From assembly GCA_030867875.1 (NCBI GenBank), contig JAOWCC010001634.1:136358365-136422364 (forward strand): a stretch of DNA of 64,000 bases. Direction: 5' to 3'. This document shows, in pieces, positions 48,251 through 59,050 of the stretch. The DNA comes from Actinernus sp. WN-2022 (Eukaryota; Cnidaria; Anthozoa; Actiniaria; Actinernidae). The first letter of the stretch is position 1, and each line of letters begins with the position of its first letter. A program made the position numbers and the translations under genes. The notes beneath the pieces are model-generated. The model was not told the DNA's origin. It was given only the letters and a program-made list of their open reading frames with translations, and made no database searches.

Positions 48251-49188
48251 TAATTAATCCTAAAAAAGCAGTTGCTTTATCCATTCACAGACATTCAGTA
48301 ATTACAAAATGCCGGTAAAATGCCTTGTAATTTGTGTGTGAAAATTTAACAGAATTTGTGTACAATTCTTTAAACAGTTTGTAAAATATTTGTAAATATA
48401 CACATTTACAGAGTTCACAAATTACAAGAGCAATGTTCTCGTTCAGTTATAAACATTTTACAAATTTTACATAGTTCTCCAACGTCTGTACATTGTTGGA
48501 TTTTTCAAGTACTTTGTATTGACGCGGCCGTACTAGCCAGAATAAGGCAAGACAAGCGAGCTAGGCCTGTGGAATGTTATTCCCTAAAAAAACTCGAAAA
48601 TCCATACATTTCGCCATTATCTTTACCTAGTCATTGCTGAGTAAATAACTAAAAGGAGCTGTGTAACGGTGAGGCCCTCATTTTTGTTCCGGGCCGAAAC
48701 AATTAAAATTATTAAAGTTATTTTCATATAAACTGACGACCCTATAGTACACGTGTGGATGGATGAAATCAAAGAATTACCCAAACATGACGAATGGCAA
48801 ACTGTGTATACACGTAGTGTTCAAAGAAAATGTTGCCTTTCCTTGTAATCAAGCTTTAAGGGAGGGGGACTTTAATTGTTCGTAGCCAATTAACAGCCAC
48901 CAATGGAACATTGATTCCATACATGCACAACACCATGACATAACTCCTTTAAGGTACTCAAATATTCTCGGCTTCACAGCTGAAATTTAGTTATTTCAGT
49001 GACTTTTGCATCTCCCCACCCCGGCCACTGCAACATTTTGCGTCTCCTATAACTTAACTCTGGCTTACTAGTTACGGCCATAATAATGTCATGTTAATGA
49101 TCTGTAATTACTACCTGATTGAAAAAGTAGCAGATTACGCGCCATTTTACTCTATAATGCATCGAATGACAATTCAGTCGTCACTTAC
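48251..49188. other. intron sequence, no gene seen
   Basis: AT-rich non-coding sequence between the LINE tail and KHD exon 5. I see no inverted repeat or conserved frame. Confidence 0.4.
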
Positions 49189-49260
49189 TCGAGCAATGTC
49201 AGAAGCAAAGGAGATCTGAAACATCCAGTCCAACTTTAGGCTGTCATTGTTGAGAACATC
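49189..49260 (-). CDS. receptor guanylyl cyclase KHD exon 5
   Basis: This 72-bp exon (24 codons) has acceptor tctcAG and donor GTAAGT. It encodes DVLNNDSLKLDWMFQISFAS, then DIAR. It corresponds to the (D)VLEN-D-LDWMFRYSL segment of natriuretic peptide receptors. Too short to be noticed as an open frame; found from the splice sites and family pattern. Confidence 0.9.
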
Positions 49261-49376
49261 CTGAGAAAATATCGTGTGGTAAGTTTGTCTGATTATGATT
49301 TTCAATAATCTCTGACAAAATCATGACTACAGCTGTTGAACATGAAAAAAAGTGTGAATCACGAGCCTCGTAGCGT

Positions 49377-50211
49377 CATCGCCAGAAATTCGAGACATTG
49401 AGGCCTGATAGTATATAGATGGTAGACATAGCATATATGGTACATTGGGACACTATAACGCAGGATACATAAAGTACCAACATGTAATTGCATTGGGTAA
49501 CACCGCTCACCAGAATTTTATCGCAGACTCATCTACTACTTTCCAAAAGGACAAATAATAACCACTAGCTGTTTAAACAAACACACTGCAGTTTCTAGAG
49601 TACAGAACAAGGTTTCCAAAGCTGCCATGTTTATTGGATTTGGTCACTTGTGGTCAGAGTTATGGCAGTCTCAAGACGAGCAATAAATATTACGGGTTTT
49701 AGCGTGCAAATATGGAGTCTGGGGTTTCTTGTCGAAAAGCTGAATTTTCAAGAAGGAAAATGAATAATCGAAAATGGACTTTGGGACATCAGAAGGGAAT
49801 AATACGGTAGGTCTTGTTTATGTGTTCAACTCTTCGTGCGCACATTTTTTGCTAAGGTTGTAGATTTGCAGCAGATACATTTTATATACTGTTATCTTCA
49901 TGTTCTTACTGGAAATCGTTTAATGCCCACTGTAAATAAATGCGATTTTTTATGCTTCCTCTAAAATCAAAGAAAGGAATCATCAAAGTGTACTACTTGG
50001 ATTTGAAAATATCAAAACTGAATTGATAATATCTATATAAATAATGCGGCCTCGATCGCACATTTTTACGATTGTACCGTATTTCATGAGAAATAAGGAA
50101 AATGTTTAGGATCCCATACATTTCTCTGTAAATTTTCACGACCCATTTAACACAGTGAACAGGGGTCAAATATGTGTTGCGCAATAACCATGTCTCGAAT
50201 TTCTGGCGATG
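49377..50211. mobile_element. 835-bp element with 22-bp perfect inverted repeats
   Basis: The sequence starting CATCGCCAGAAATTCGAGAC at 49377-49398 is exactly inverted at 50190-50211. The interior carries no recognised domain; a 79-codon frame at the right end overlaps the repeat. No clear target duplication is visible at the borders. Confidence 0.65.
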
Positions 50212-51034
50212 GTTAACAAATGTATTTATCATGGGTTACGTAACCCCGCCATCGGGGTGTACGTGTTGTTTTAGTAACAATACATCATTAGTGGTACATT
50301 ACTATATAGTCGGATATGCGTAATGTACAGTCATTCGAGTCCTACGTCCACCGCTTCGCCTTCCTAATTAAATACCCAATGAGCATAAGGTTATATATTT
50401 TCATAAATCCGTATATGGTTCTAGTTATGGCTTCAGTTACTAGATGATTTTTGTAGCTGTTTTATGCTTTAATATACTAGATAATACTGTTATATTGCAA
50501 GGCAGCGTTTACTGAGTATTTGAATTTGCCAAGTGTTACTTATTTTCACGATACAATACAACTCTGTTTTACTGTTATTTATATAGAAGTAACCAGTTTA
50601 AACCAGTATAAGTTGTGTATTTACTCGATTTTAATAATACACAAACCCCTATAAGTGGTTGCTTATTACATGATAAATGTTTTATGTTCGGTTGAGCGGG
50701 GAGCGAATTAGAACTTAATGTCTTTCTTTCAGTTTTATCTTGAAAAAGTCGGCAAAGTCTCTTTCATAATTTAGCATTTCCTTCAATTTTGCATTTGAAT
50801 TCTAAACAAATATGACGTCATTTCTATGATCTACAATATCTTGCTGTTAGTGATATATGACGTCATTTGCGTGATAGGCATGCATGGCTTTCGACGAATC
50901 AGAGTGGGCGGTATTAAGTAGACTACTATTATATAAATTACAAATTATTAGAAAATGTTGCAAGTTTTGAGATCAAGACATCTTTATTTCAAATAGGCAG
51001 CTTGGGCCCCCTGTGTTCCAAGTTGCTGTATTAC
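50212..51034. other. intron sequence, no gene seen
   Basis: AT-rich. Two tgacgtcattt strings occur about 55 bases apart near 50815 and 50870. Otherwise I see nothing. Confidence 0.35.
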
Positions 51035-51139
51035 CTGTAAGCTACCCTTGTTACAGTACTGAGTGAGGATCCAGATATTGGGGCTGTCCACGCATGCGCC
51101 GATAAATCGATTAATATTTGGGTGTTGAACATCACGAAC
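51035..51139 (-). CDS. receptor guanylyl cyclase KHD exon 4
   Basis: This 105-bp exon (35 codons) has acceptor aacAG before 51139 and donor GTAATA. It encodes [20 protein letters not shown], then [15 protein letters not shown], the hinge region of the domain. The FIGAC(V)D-P motif is highly diagnostic for membrane guanylyl cyclases. Phase 0 at both ends. Confidence 0.92.
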
Positions 51140-51293
51140 CTGTTAAGGTATAAAATGCAGTAGTTTAGAACTATGGAAAAATCCCTCAATCAGGCTAAGT
51201 AAGCATCACCCAGGCTACTATGAACAATGAGGGAAAGTGTGTAGAGCCTGAGAGATTGAGAGATACGTACAGAAAAAAAACTATTTGCTCACT

Positions 51294-51408
51294 AGGCATT
51301 CTCGTGCCTAGACCCTTCACTTATTTCTTACTGTGCATGCTCATATATAGTTTTCGTCGAGCATGCGCAGTAAGAAATAAAAGAAGGGTCTGGGGACGGG
51401 AATGCTCG
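51294..51408. mobile_element. palindromic MITE (~49-bp arms)
   Basis: Arms 51294-51342 and 51359-51408 are imperfect reverse complements sharing agaccctt, atttcttactg and gcatgctc, with a short spacer around atatatagttttcg. Confidence 0.75.
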
Positions 51409-51411
51409 CTA

Positions 51412-54400
51412 GGAATGTGTCTCTGCCATACTAGAAACATTCCACTTTTCCCACACTGAACCCTTTACGTGCGAAAAAATATGATCATCATGAAATCGCT
51501 GTATAGAGAGTTCAATACTTAAAATAGCAAGGAGAAATGAAGAATACCACAGGAGTTGAATCATTCAATTTTACATGTCTTAAGCCTGGTTCACAATAGA
51601 GACATAATAAGCATATATAAGCGCGAGCAACACACGCAGACGCTACATTTGATAAATATACTTATCAAACTCATTAATAATTCAAGAAGCAAAAACAAGG
51701 ACATCACTGAGCGATAAGTGATCTGTAAATCTGATACAGATTTCGTCCTGATTTACATAAATTAAAATAACTGAAAACATGACTATATACATCAAGGCGT
51801 TTGATAAGTCAGATACAGAATTCGTGTCAGTGCTTTATTCACTTTTAGCTCGAGTTTATAAATCCCATAAAGCACGGCCACTCATTCTGTATTTAGGAAG
51901 TGTTCATTATTTATGGCTTGGGGGGTTCGGTTAAATCACAGGGAAGGGGGCAACAAAAGTTTTAAGTGCTTTTGTAGGGGGGTCATCAAAGATTTTACCT
52001 ACGTCAAAGTTTTGACGTACCTGTCACATAAAATGTAATGAAATTGTTGTTGTAATGCCAAGCCAATGTTTAGTCTCCAGAATACAAGAAACCAGTGTTT
52101 TAGAGAGTAGTAAAATCTCAAAAGTGTAGGCCCGGGCCTTCGGCCCTCGCAACACTTTATGGTAATTCTCAAAGCTCATGATCAAAACACGTGTCCAGGA
52201 GATTTATATATGCCAATGCTAAGCTCTTTTTCATTTATTTATTTATTTATTTATATGAGACTACGGAACAATGCAATATGATGCACGAATTAACAGTACA
52301 ATTTAAGTACCCTTCCAGGAAGGAGGTGAGGTAGAGATTTCCAGAAGAATACATGTATATATATATATGTTTCTACTAAACAAAGGTAATGTATCATGGA
52401 AAAAAAACATCAATCTAGAAACAATCTAGAAATTTAATAGATTACATGTACATGCAGTTTGCATTCTTTCTTGCACATCCATCTTTTTTTATTTTATTTG
52501 GGGGGGGGGGGGGTTCAATAAAGTTTTGAGCAATTTTATAGGGGGGTCATCTAAGTTTTAATTCATTTATAGGGGGGTCATAAAAGTTTTAACAAGAGAA
52601 GCAGATGAAACGCCGGGGGGTATTGGTCAAGTCCATATTTTACGTGTTTATGGACCGAGACGAAGAACGCAAAAAATAAACGAGGCCAATATTCCCCCAT
52701 CTTGACTGAACAAGCTTGGTCAATAAGGTTTTTATTATATGGCAAAAATGAATGAAATCCCACTTTGCCACGTACATGCGCCAGGAACCCATTGCGTGGT
52801 AAACTGAAGAGCGAATAGAAATCAATCTAAAATTAGGCTGAGCGAGCGTCGACGACTTTCACTTGAAGTTCAACCTTGTGGCGTTCCAAACAGTTTGTTT
52901 TCCGACGTAAAAAATGCGTTTTTATGGATAAAAACTGACCTGTACTTTACTTCAGATGTACAATGACAACTTCATCAGGTAGACCGAATGCATTATCTAG
53001 AGACAAAAATGTGCATATTTGTGGAAGATTTGACAGTTGAAAACCGGCGTTGAAATCACTCGAGTGGCGATAGCACACTGCAAAACTTGACAAATAGAGC
53101 TGTAGAAGAATACAAACAAACTTGTAAGTATTAATTAGTAAAACTCCTAATTTGTAAGCCAATTACCAAATGTGAATGCTGAATTTCTTAGCTCATACAA
53201 TATAAAACCTGCTTTCTTTGATGAAACTTCGTTACCGTAATAATTTTATTTATTTGTAGTTGTACCACGATTGTAGTAGCGTTGTGAGGTAGCCGAACCT
53301 TTCTTTGTGTTTTCGAAGTCACGGCCATTTCAGCTTCGCTATAGTTTTTTATCTCCTAAGTCCAGTTTCATTCAGTTCAGTCGCTTTTGGTTTTGCTGCA
53401 GTTGTTTTCATCGAACTTGCGAGAGCCAGAAAAACTGCATTAATCCCTCTAAAAAGGTGAATTTTAGCTGTAAACGAAAAGGAACAACGATTTTTAAATT
53501 AGTATTTGCTTTCATATTACAAACTGTTTAGTTTCTTTCAAAATGTATTGCTATTTGTTTACGAAGAATTGTGAGCGAATTTGGAAAATCCTGAGCGGGA
53601 AAGATGAAAAAATCTTGCCCGCTGAGCAACCAATCAGATTGCAACATTCAGAGTCATCTTGTCCGTTCACGGAGCTGCCATATAATAACACTCCCTTATT
53701 ACTAATTCTGTTTCTAATTACATACTAATTACCAAAATTGCGTAATTGCATGATTAACATTACTAATAGCATAAACATTAACATTGTTACATTATTACAT
53801 TATCAACAATGAATCGAATTACTTGATTACATATATTATTTACTCGTATGTAATAAGTATATATACAGTTAGAGTAATTAAGTAAACAAATTTAGAGTAA
53901 CAATTAACTTAATATATTAGTCTTGTCTAGTGGTTTTAATTTTATTATTATAATATATTTTCTCGGCATATTAGCAACGTATAATGCTGGAGGCCTAAAC
54001 AGCTTCACCGATCCGAGGTAAAATAAAGTTATCTATCTAGTGCCGTAATTGCCATTAGCTGTACCTATATGTTCTACTCATAAGTGGGAGATATAAGATC
54101 AAGTGCCACTAATGATGAATGCGTTACTGCGTATGTTGCTTGTGCTGATAAGCCACAGCCATAATTCGTTGATTTGGGTGAAGTAAAGTGCCGTAAATCT
54201 TTTACAACCATTTTTGGGCGATTTACGGTCGTAATATTGCTTTCCGCAAATGCATTACAAATCATCGAAACGACGTCATTTACGGCAAATTATGCAATTG
54301 AGTTATGGGCCGGAGGGAGTAGTGTTTAATGTTTTTATAGTTGGTTTTCAGGCTAGATGACTAATACATGCAACATCGCTATACCTGTATTCATAAATCA

Positions 54401-54899
54401 TCAATTAGTATTTCCTCTTGGTCATTTCAACAACATTCCTTAAAGTGTAGTGGACGAATACAGGGAAATCTGGAGTATTCAATATGTGGATGCATGGTTC
54501 GCGCGAGACACACGTGGAATTTCTATTGCCATCTTTTCCATCACTTCTCTTCATGTAAAGTCATATATACCTGTAATGTAATCCTTAATTGTTACTTCAT
54601 TAAAATTCAAGTGTTTGATAAATGAGTGTTCTTATTTTGATCCGGTGCATGTTCCATTGGGTATCAAGTTTCATCCACCTGATCGTGACCAAAATGTTAT
54701 GGGATGACCGGATTGGCTGTTGACATCATTAATATGCCTCTTTAATGTTGTCCCATTTTAGATCACGTGACCATCCCCTTGTGTACTGTTTCTTTTATTT
54801 CTGGTTAACGCATGAGGTGATACATTGATATGGAAATACTTCGCACAAAGAATATTATTCCCCAAAGATTTGAAATGGGACAACATATGGTCTATTGTT
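51412..54899. other. long intron 3 segment with low-complexity and repeat debris
   Basis: No gene is visible. It holds related aggggggtcat-containing segments at ~51970-52000 and ~52540-52580, a (TTTA)n run near 52227-52252, a run of 14 G from 52500, and the palindrome gggccttcggccc near 52134. A retroelement-like 3' end (ggtaaaataaagttatctatct) lies at about 53935-54045. The ccaatcagattgcaacattcag stretch near 53630 looks like common interspersed repeat material. Confidence 0.4.
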
Positions 54900-54992
54900 G
54901 TAGTGTTTCGTTCCATATAGTATCCCTTCATAATCATTTTCTCTACTGTTTTACAGTATTATGCAGGGAGACTATATGGAACAAAACACTAC
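54900..54992. mobile_element. 93-bp MITE with ~28-bp inverted repeats
   Basis: gtagtgtttcgttccatata at 54900 is matched in inverse by tatatggaacaaaacactac ending at 54992; the arms continue to agggaRactata. It lies just downstream of KHD exon 3. Confidence 0.75.
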
Positions 54993-55014
54993 CATAAAGT
55001 ATCTACCCTCTTAC

Positions 55015-55092
55015 CTCTTTTAGTTCTAAGAGCACGTTTCTGTCCAGCTGAATGTTGGTCTTTCTAAGCTTCTTGACAGCAACCAAAGTCGA
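55015..55092 (-). CDS. receptor guanylyl cyclase KHD exon 3 (VAVK)
   Basis: This 78-bp exon (26 codons) has acceptor ctcgcAG and donor GTAAGA. It encodes STLVAVKKL and then a helix ending RNVLLELKE. The Lys of VAVK is the conserved nucleotide-contacting residue, and the VLLELK string is characteristic of receptor guanylyl cyclases. Splicing to exon 4 gives [13 protein letters not shown], as in the family. Confidence 0.9.
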
Positions 55093-56177
55093 CTGCGAGA
55101 CAATTAAGTAACAAATAATTATAGACCAATTTAAAAAAAAAAATTGATCCGATTGAACAATGAACAAAACACACAGACTGAACAAAAAAAATCTGAACTT
55201 AAGTAATGATCCGTGTAAAAAGAACGATAAAATCCATTGTTTCTGCGGCATTGAGCCTCCCTCACATGGGATTTGTCTGTGTTTTAGACTACGAAAACAC
55301 TGGGTGATAATTGTGAATATTCTGAAATAAACGTAGTAAAATGTCGTAGTTTCATTCCATTTTTATGAACAAATTCACAATAGCTACGAAACAGGCACGA
55401 TTGATAAGTCTTCCGAACATACGATTCGCTTTATAAACGACATTCACGGTGGGCATAAAGAACGTCAAAAGCGGCATCATTGATCGTGACCAAATAACTA
55501 AAATTAACACCATTTCTTTACTTATAGTCTGAATTTGAAGAAATGTTGGTGAGTTGGTAACAAAATGAAACTACATATTTTAGGTGATTTATGTTAGTAT
55601 GATGACGTCGTTGTGACGTCATAAGCGATGCCTTCTTTTTTGGTGAAATTCACCCTTTAATAAACGTTACAAACAGACTACACCATCAAAGGGCATTCAT
55701 GACATACATTCATTTGGCGCAAATTTGAACATTCTGCGACGATTACATCCAAAGTTATAGAGGAATGACTGTTGCTATGACGTCATAATTAGTGGACAGG
55801 AGTCGTACCTAAATAAGGCTGCCTATCGTTAAAAAATCAAGAAAAGAAAATAATGTGACTTTTGAGTGCCAGACTAGTGAATTTCGTCAATAAAACGCGA
55901 AAATCACTCAAAGGCTTTTTTTCTAAGGGCATGTATAACAAAATATGACATCATAATGACGTTGACACAATATGACCGGTTATGGACAAAAAAAAATCAA
56001 AATTCTAAAAACTTACGATTTTAGCCACCAACGCGTTTTATGACTGGCCAAAATGCAACAGTATTTACAACTCTAAAAGATGAATGAAGCGATATTTTCA
56101 TAAAAAAATAGCAAAATTCAAACTTTCATAACTTTTGATTTCCTTAACCAATCGACATCGGGTTTTCGATTCCTTCA
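55093..56177. other. intron 2 segment, no gene seen
   Basis: Non-coding sequence with several tgacgtca/gacgtcat strings. No conserved frame recognised. Confidence 0.35.
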
Positions 56178-56942
56178 AGGCCCATTTACACTACACCGAA
56201 TTTTAGGCACGGCTCGGATAAAATTGGTACGCGTACCAAAAAAAGAGTTCGGCTCGGATAAATTTAGCAGTGTACGTAAATGGTTTGCCGCGCCTAATTT
56301 TACCCGTGCCGAACCAACAATTTTACCCGTGCCTGGCCCTTCTAAATAGGTAGTCCGAGCACGGGTAAAATTGGTACGGGTACCAAAATATGGGTTCGGC
56401 TCGGATAAAATTCGTAGTGTAAACGATGACCCGGACCAAACGCGATGTTATTCTAAGGCCTTCGATCGTATTGGCAAGCGGTCACACTCGGAAGTTTACA
56501 ATTCAAGATGGCGGACAAACGCAGTCACAGCCACAGCCAAGAAAATGTGCGGCCATGCTTGGAAAGAAAGCGATGTTAGAGAACTTCTCATAATAATAAA
56601 AGAAAAAAACCATGAAATGAAGCCTTGAAAACGCAAAAATACCGAAGGAGGAGAGATTAGCGTATAGCCATTAACCTCATGAACAATCGGAGTCCCGTTT
56701 TCTTTCGGCCCTGGTTTCGCTAACGCCTTTTCATACCTTTATCAAGTCTAGAGGTTACGTTGATGCTGTTGTCAATAAGGCTTCCAAACTTTCTTTATCC
56801 GCCATATTGGATAGACAAACCAAATGGTCGTTTGGTACGGCAAAATAATTATAGTGTAAACGAGGTAGCGAACCGATATTTTTGGTACCGTACCACTTTC
56901 ATCCGAGCCGTACCAAAAATTCAGTGTAGTGTAAATGTGCCT
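56178..56942. mobile_element. 765-bp TIR element with 3-bp TSD (PIF/Harbinger-like)
   Basis: The ends AGGCCCATTTACACTACAC (56178) and the inverse of AGGCACATTTACACTACAC (to 56942) continue as imperfect inverted repeats for ~60 bp. The direct triplet TCA flanks both sides (56175-56177; 56943-56945). Subterminal repeats of cggctcggataaaatt occur in both orientations. A 3-bp duplication fits PIF/Harbinger. The interior frame at 56371-56628 ends with AWKESDVRELLIIIKEKN, reminiscent of the start of a Myb/SANT-like domain; that resemblance is tentative. No transposase is present. Confidence 0.7.
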
Positions 56943-57594
56943 TCATTCTCACCACGGGGAGATTTTAACAATATAGGACATTCCGTTTTTAGAGGTAATG
57001 AACAGTTATAAGAAACGTATTACAAATGGTAAATGTCGTCATTGTGACGTCACAATGGTATTAACATAGCTTAAAAAAAACAGATTATATTCCTTTTACG
57101 ATTCTACACTCTCCTACCAAAAGTTCAATCGTCTGCGTTAAAAACGTTTTAAAATATAGAACTCATGCCGTTTTAAAGTTGCAAATCGTAGTTTGAAAAA
57201 TTGGAGGAAATTGGAAGTCTTGCTAACCTTTAGGGCGATTTTCTTGTTTCAACCAATCAGATCAAGAATGTTCACAATACAAAATTAACACATTGCACTT
57301 CTAACACGAATCATTACTTAAATTTGACTTGATAATATTATAATACGGCACGCTTTGGTCATGCCAGCGCACGATGATGCGCAGAATTCATTAGCACCTT
57401 ATTGTTTCATTTTCTTGCGCTTGCATTTATTTTACAAGTGCAGGACAGGCCATAGGTAATAGAGTGGAATGGTTAAGAAACCCGGCAAACTTCAAAGGGG
57501 CGCTAACAAATGCGCTGTGATTTATGTTGGAAGGGGTAAGGCAAAAGACTGGACGGTCATAGTTAAAAAATGTCGAGAAAAACTGATAAGTTTA
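56943..57594. other. intron 2 segment, no gene seen
   Basis: Non-coding, AT-rich. A gtgacgtcacaatgg palindrome occurs near 57045. The 78-codon frame at 57469-57705 overlaps the next element's border and shows no family motif. Confidence 0.35.
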
Positions 57595-58658
57595 AGGACG
57601 GTGCCTACTAATGTCAGCGCGCACTCCGTTCTGCGCATCTTACGTCCCGCGGGTCATCCCGCGAGACAGGCCATTTGCAGAACTATTTTGAAAAAGCTGT
57701 GTTAATTGTGTAATTTGACAGACAGAAAGATGAAGGATTTTAAAATACGGTGGAAAGATAAGCTTGAAAAATGAACGATTTGGGAAATCTTTAAATCCCA
57801 TTACACGGCCACGAAAGACAATTTTAAGCTGAAATGGTATCAAAAGAGCCGACCATCTTAACTCTTAAGTGATGATTTATCGTGGGGAGATGGTCGAAGA
57901 ATCGTAGATTTAGGAGATTTACCCGACCAATTGAATGAAGGTTGTTTGGACTGCCATACATCGTTGCTGTCTTTTCGCCCAGCGCCTTGTGCTTTAGGCT
58001 GTCGCTGCTTTCGAGTTTCGAAGGAGGAAGAACTGTATGGGGTTTGAGCAGAAAGGAAGCAGCAACAGGTTTTATTTTCAATGACGAAAGTCGAAAGACG
58101 GGACTGACTCTTTTCCCCGCTGCCATCTTGAAAATCTCCCAGAATGCAATAAAAGAAACCAATTTTCAGACTTACTAGTGAGGGCTTGGTAAAAAAAAAA
58201 AAAATTGAAAAAAAAATTTGCGATAAAGAGGCCTACCATCCACATAACTTTTTAAACGCGTGGATACCCCCTTTTTTTCTTTTTTTTAATCTATAATTTA
58301 GAAGCTAAACCACGTTTACATATATTATTTGTCATTATAAATTGAAACTTGATGAGGCTTACAAAGCAAAATTTGTACAAAAAATGATAGTCATTGTAAG
58401 ATAAATGGTTTGATTGGCTTTGTGAAGAACGCTATGTCTAACGTTGTTTGCTCTAATATTTTGCCAGATAACCCAAAATATTAATCGAATTAAAAATGTG
58501 TTTCTCGGACAAAGAAAAATGCTGAGTCAGCACTTTTTTTCGATTTCATCATTAATTATCTCTCTTTTTTTCTGATTTCAAAAGCTCCTTAGGGGTTTCA
58601 AATAATCCATATAGATTTTTAGAAAACAATTTGGTTTGTAATTAGTAGGCACCGTCCT
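57595..58658. mobile_element. 1064-bp element with 18-bp perfect inverted repeats
   Basis: AGGACGGTGCCTACTAAT at 57595-57612 is exactly inverted at 58641-58658. The interior has two overlapping antisense frames (57824-58178) without recognisable domains, and a CpG-rich start (cgcgggtcatcccgcg). Target duplication is unclear. It may contain captured host sequence; not demonstrated. Confidence 0.65.
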
Positions 58659-58819
58659 GAATTTTTTTTTTTAAAAGCAAATCACTCCGTATTTCGTTCG
58701 GCGCGAAAGGAATCCTATTCTCATTATATTTTACGAAGAATTTGGATGTGAAAAATAATTAACGGCGAATAAAGGAAACAGTAAACACCAGATTTCGAGA
58801 GAAAACACTTTTCTGCGTC

Positions 58820-59045
58820 CGGTCTCACTACCGTCGCTGTCGTGGTTTCTTAAAGTCCCTACTGTGTGTGAGACTCGTCATGGATTCGAATCCCTGGCCG
58901 CGTCCTTGGGCAGGGACGTAAAGCCGTAAGTTGGCCTTGTTTTCTTCCTCTTCTAATCTATACGAGGGCGAGGTAAACTAACCTGTTGTGCTATTTCGTG
59001 AAAGAGAATAATAGGATTGTAAGGCAGTATTCTGGAGGTACTAAC
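58820..59045 (+). mobile_element. tRNA-derived SINE, family 1, copy 2
   Basis: B-box-like ggattcgaatccctgg is followed by the same body as the SINE at 43895: ccttgggcagggacgtaaag, then gttggcc, then ctaacctgttgtgctatttcgtga. The A-box side is degenerate. The 111-bp minisatellite begins right after it. Confidence 0.7.
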
Positions 59046-59050
59046 AATCA

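Noticed and set aside
52947..53162. 71-residue minus-strand frame ending in DEVVIVHLK
   Set aside because: Looked briefly like an exon, but lacks supportive splice sites in phase with the neighbouring KHD exons and matches no family motif.
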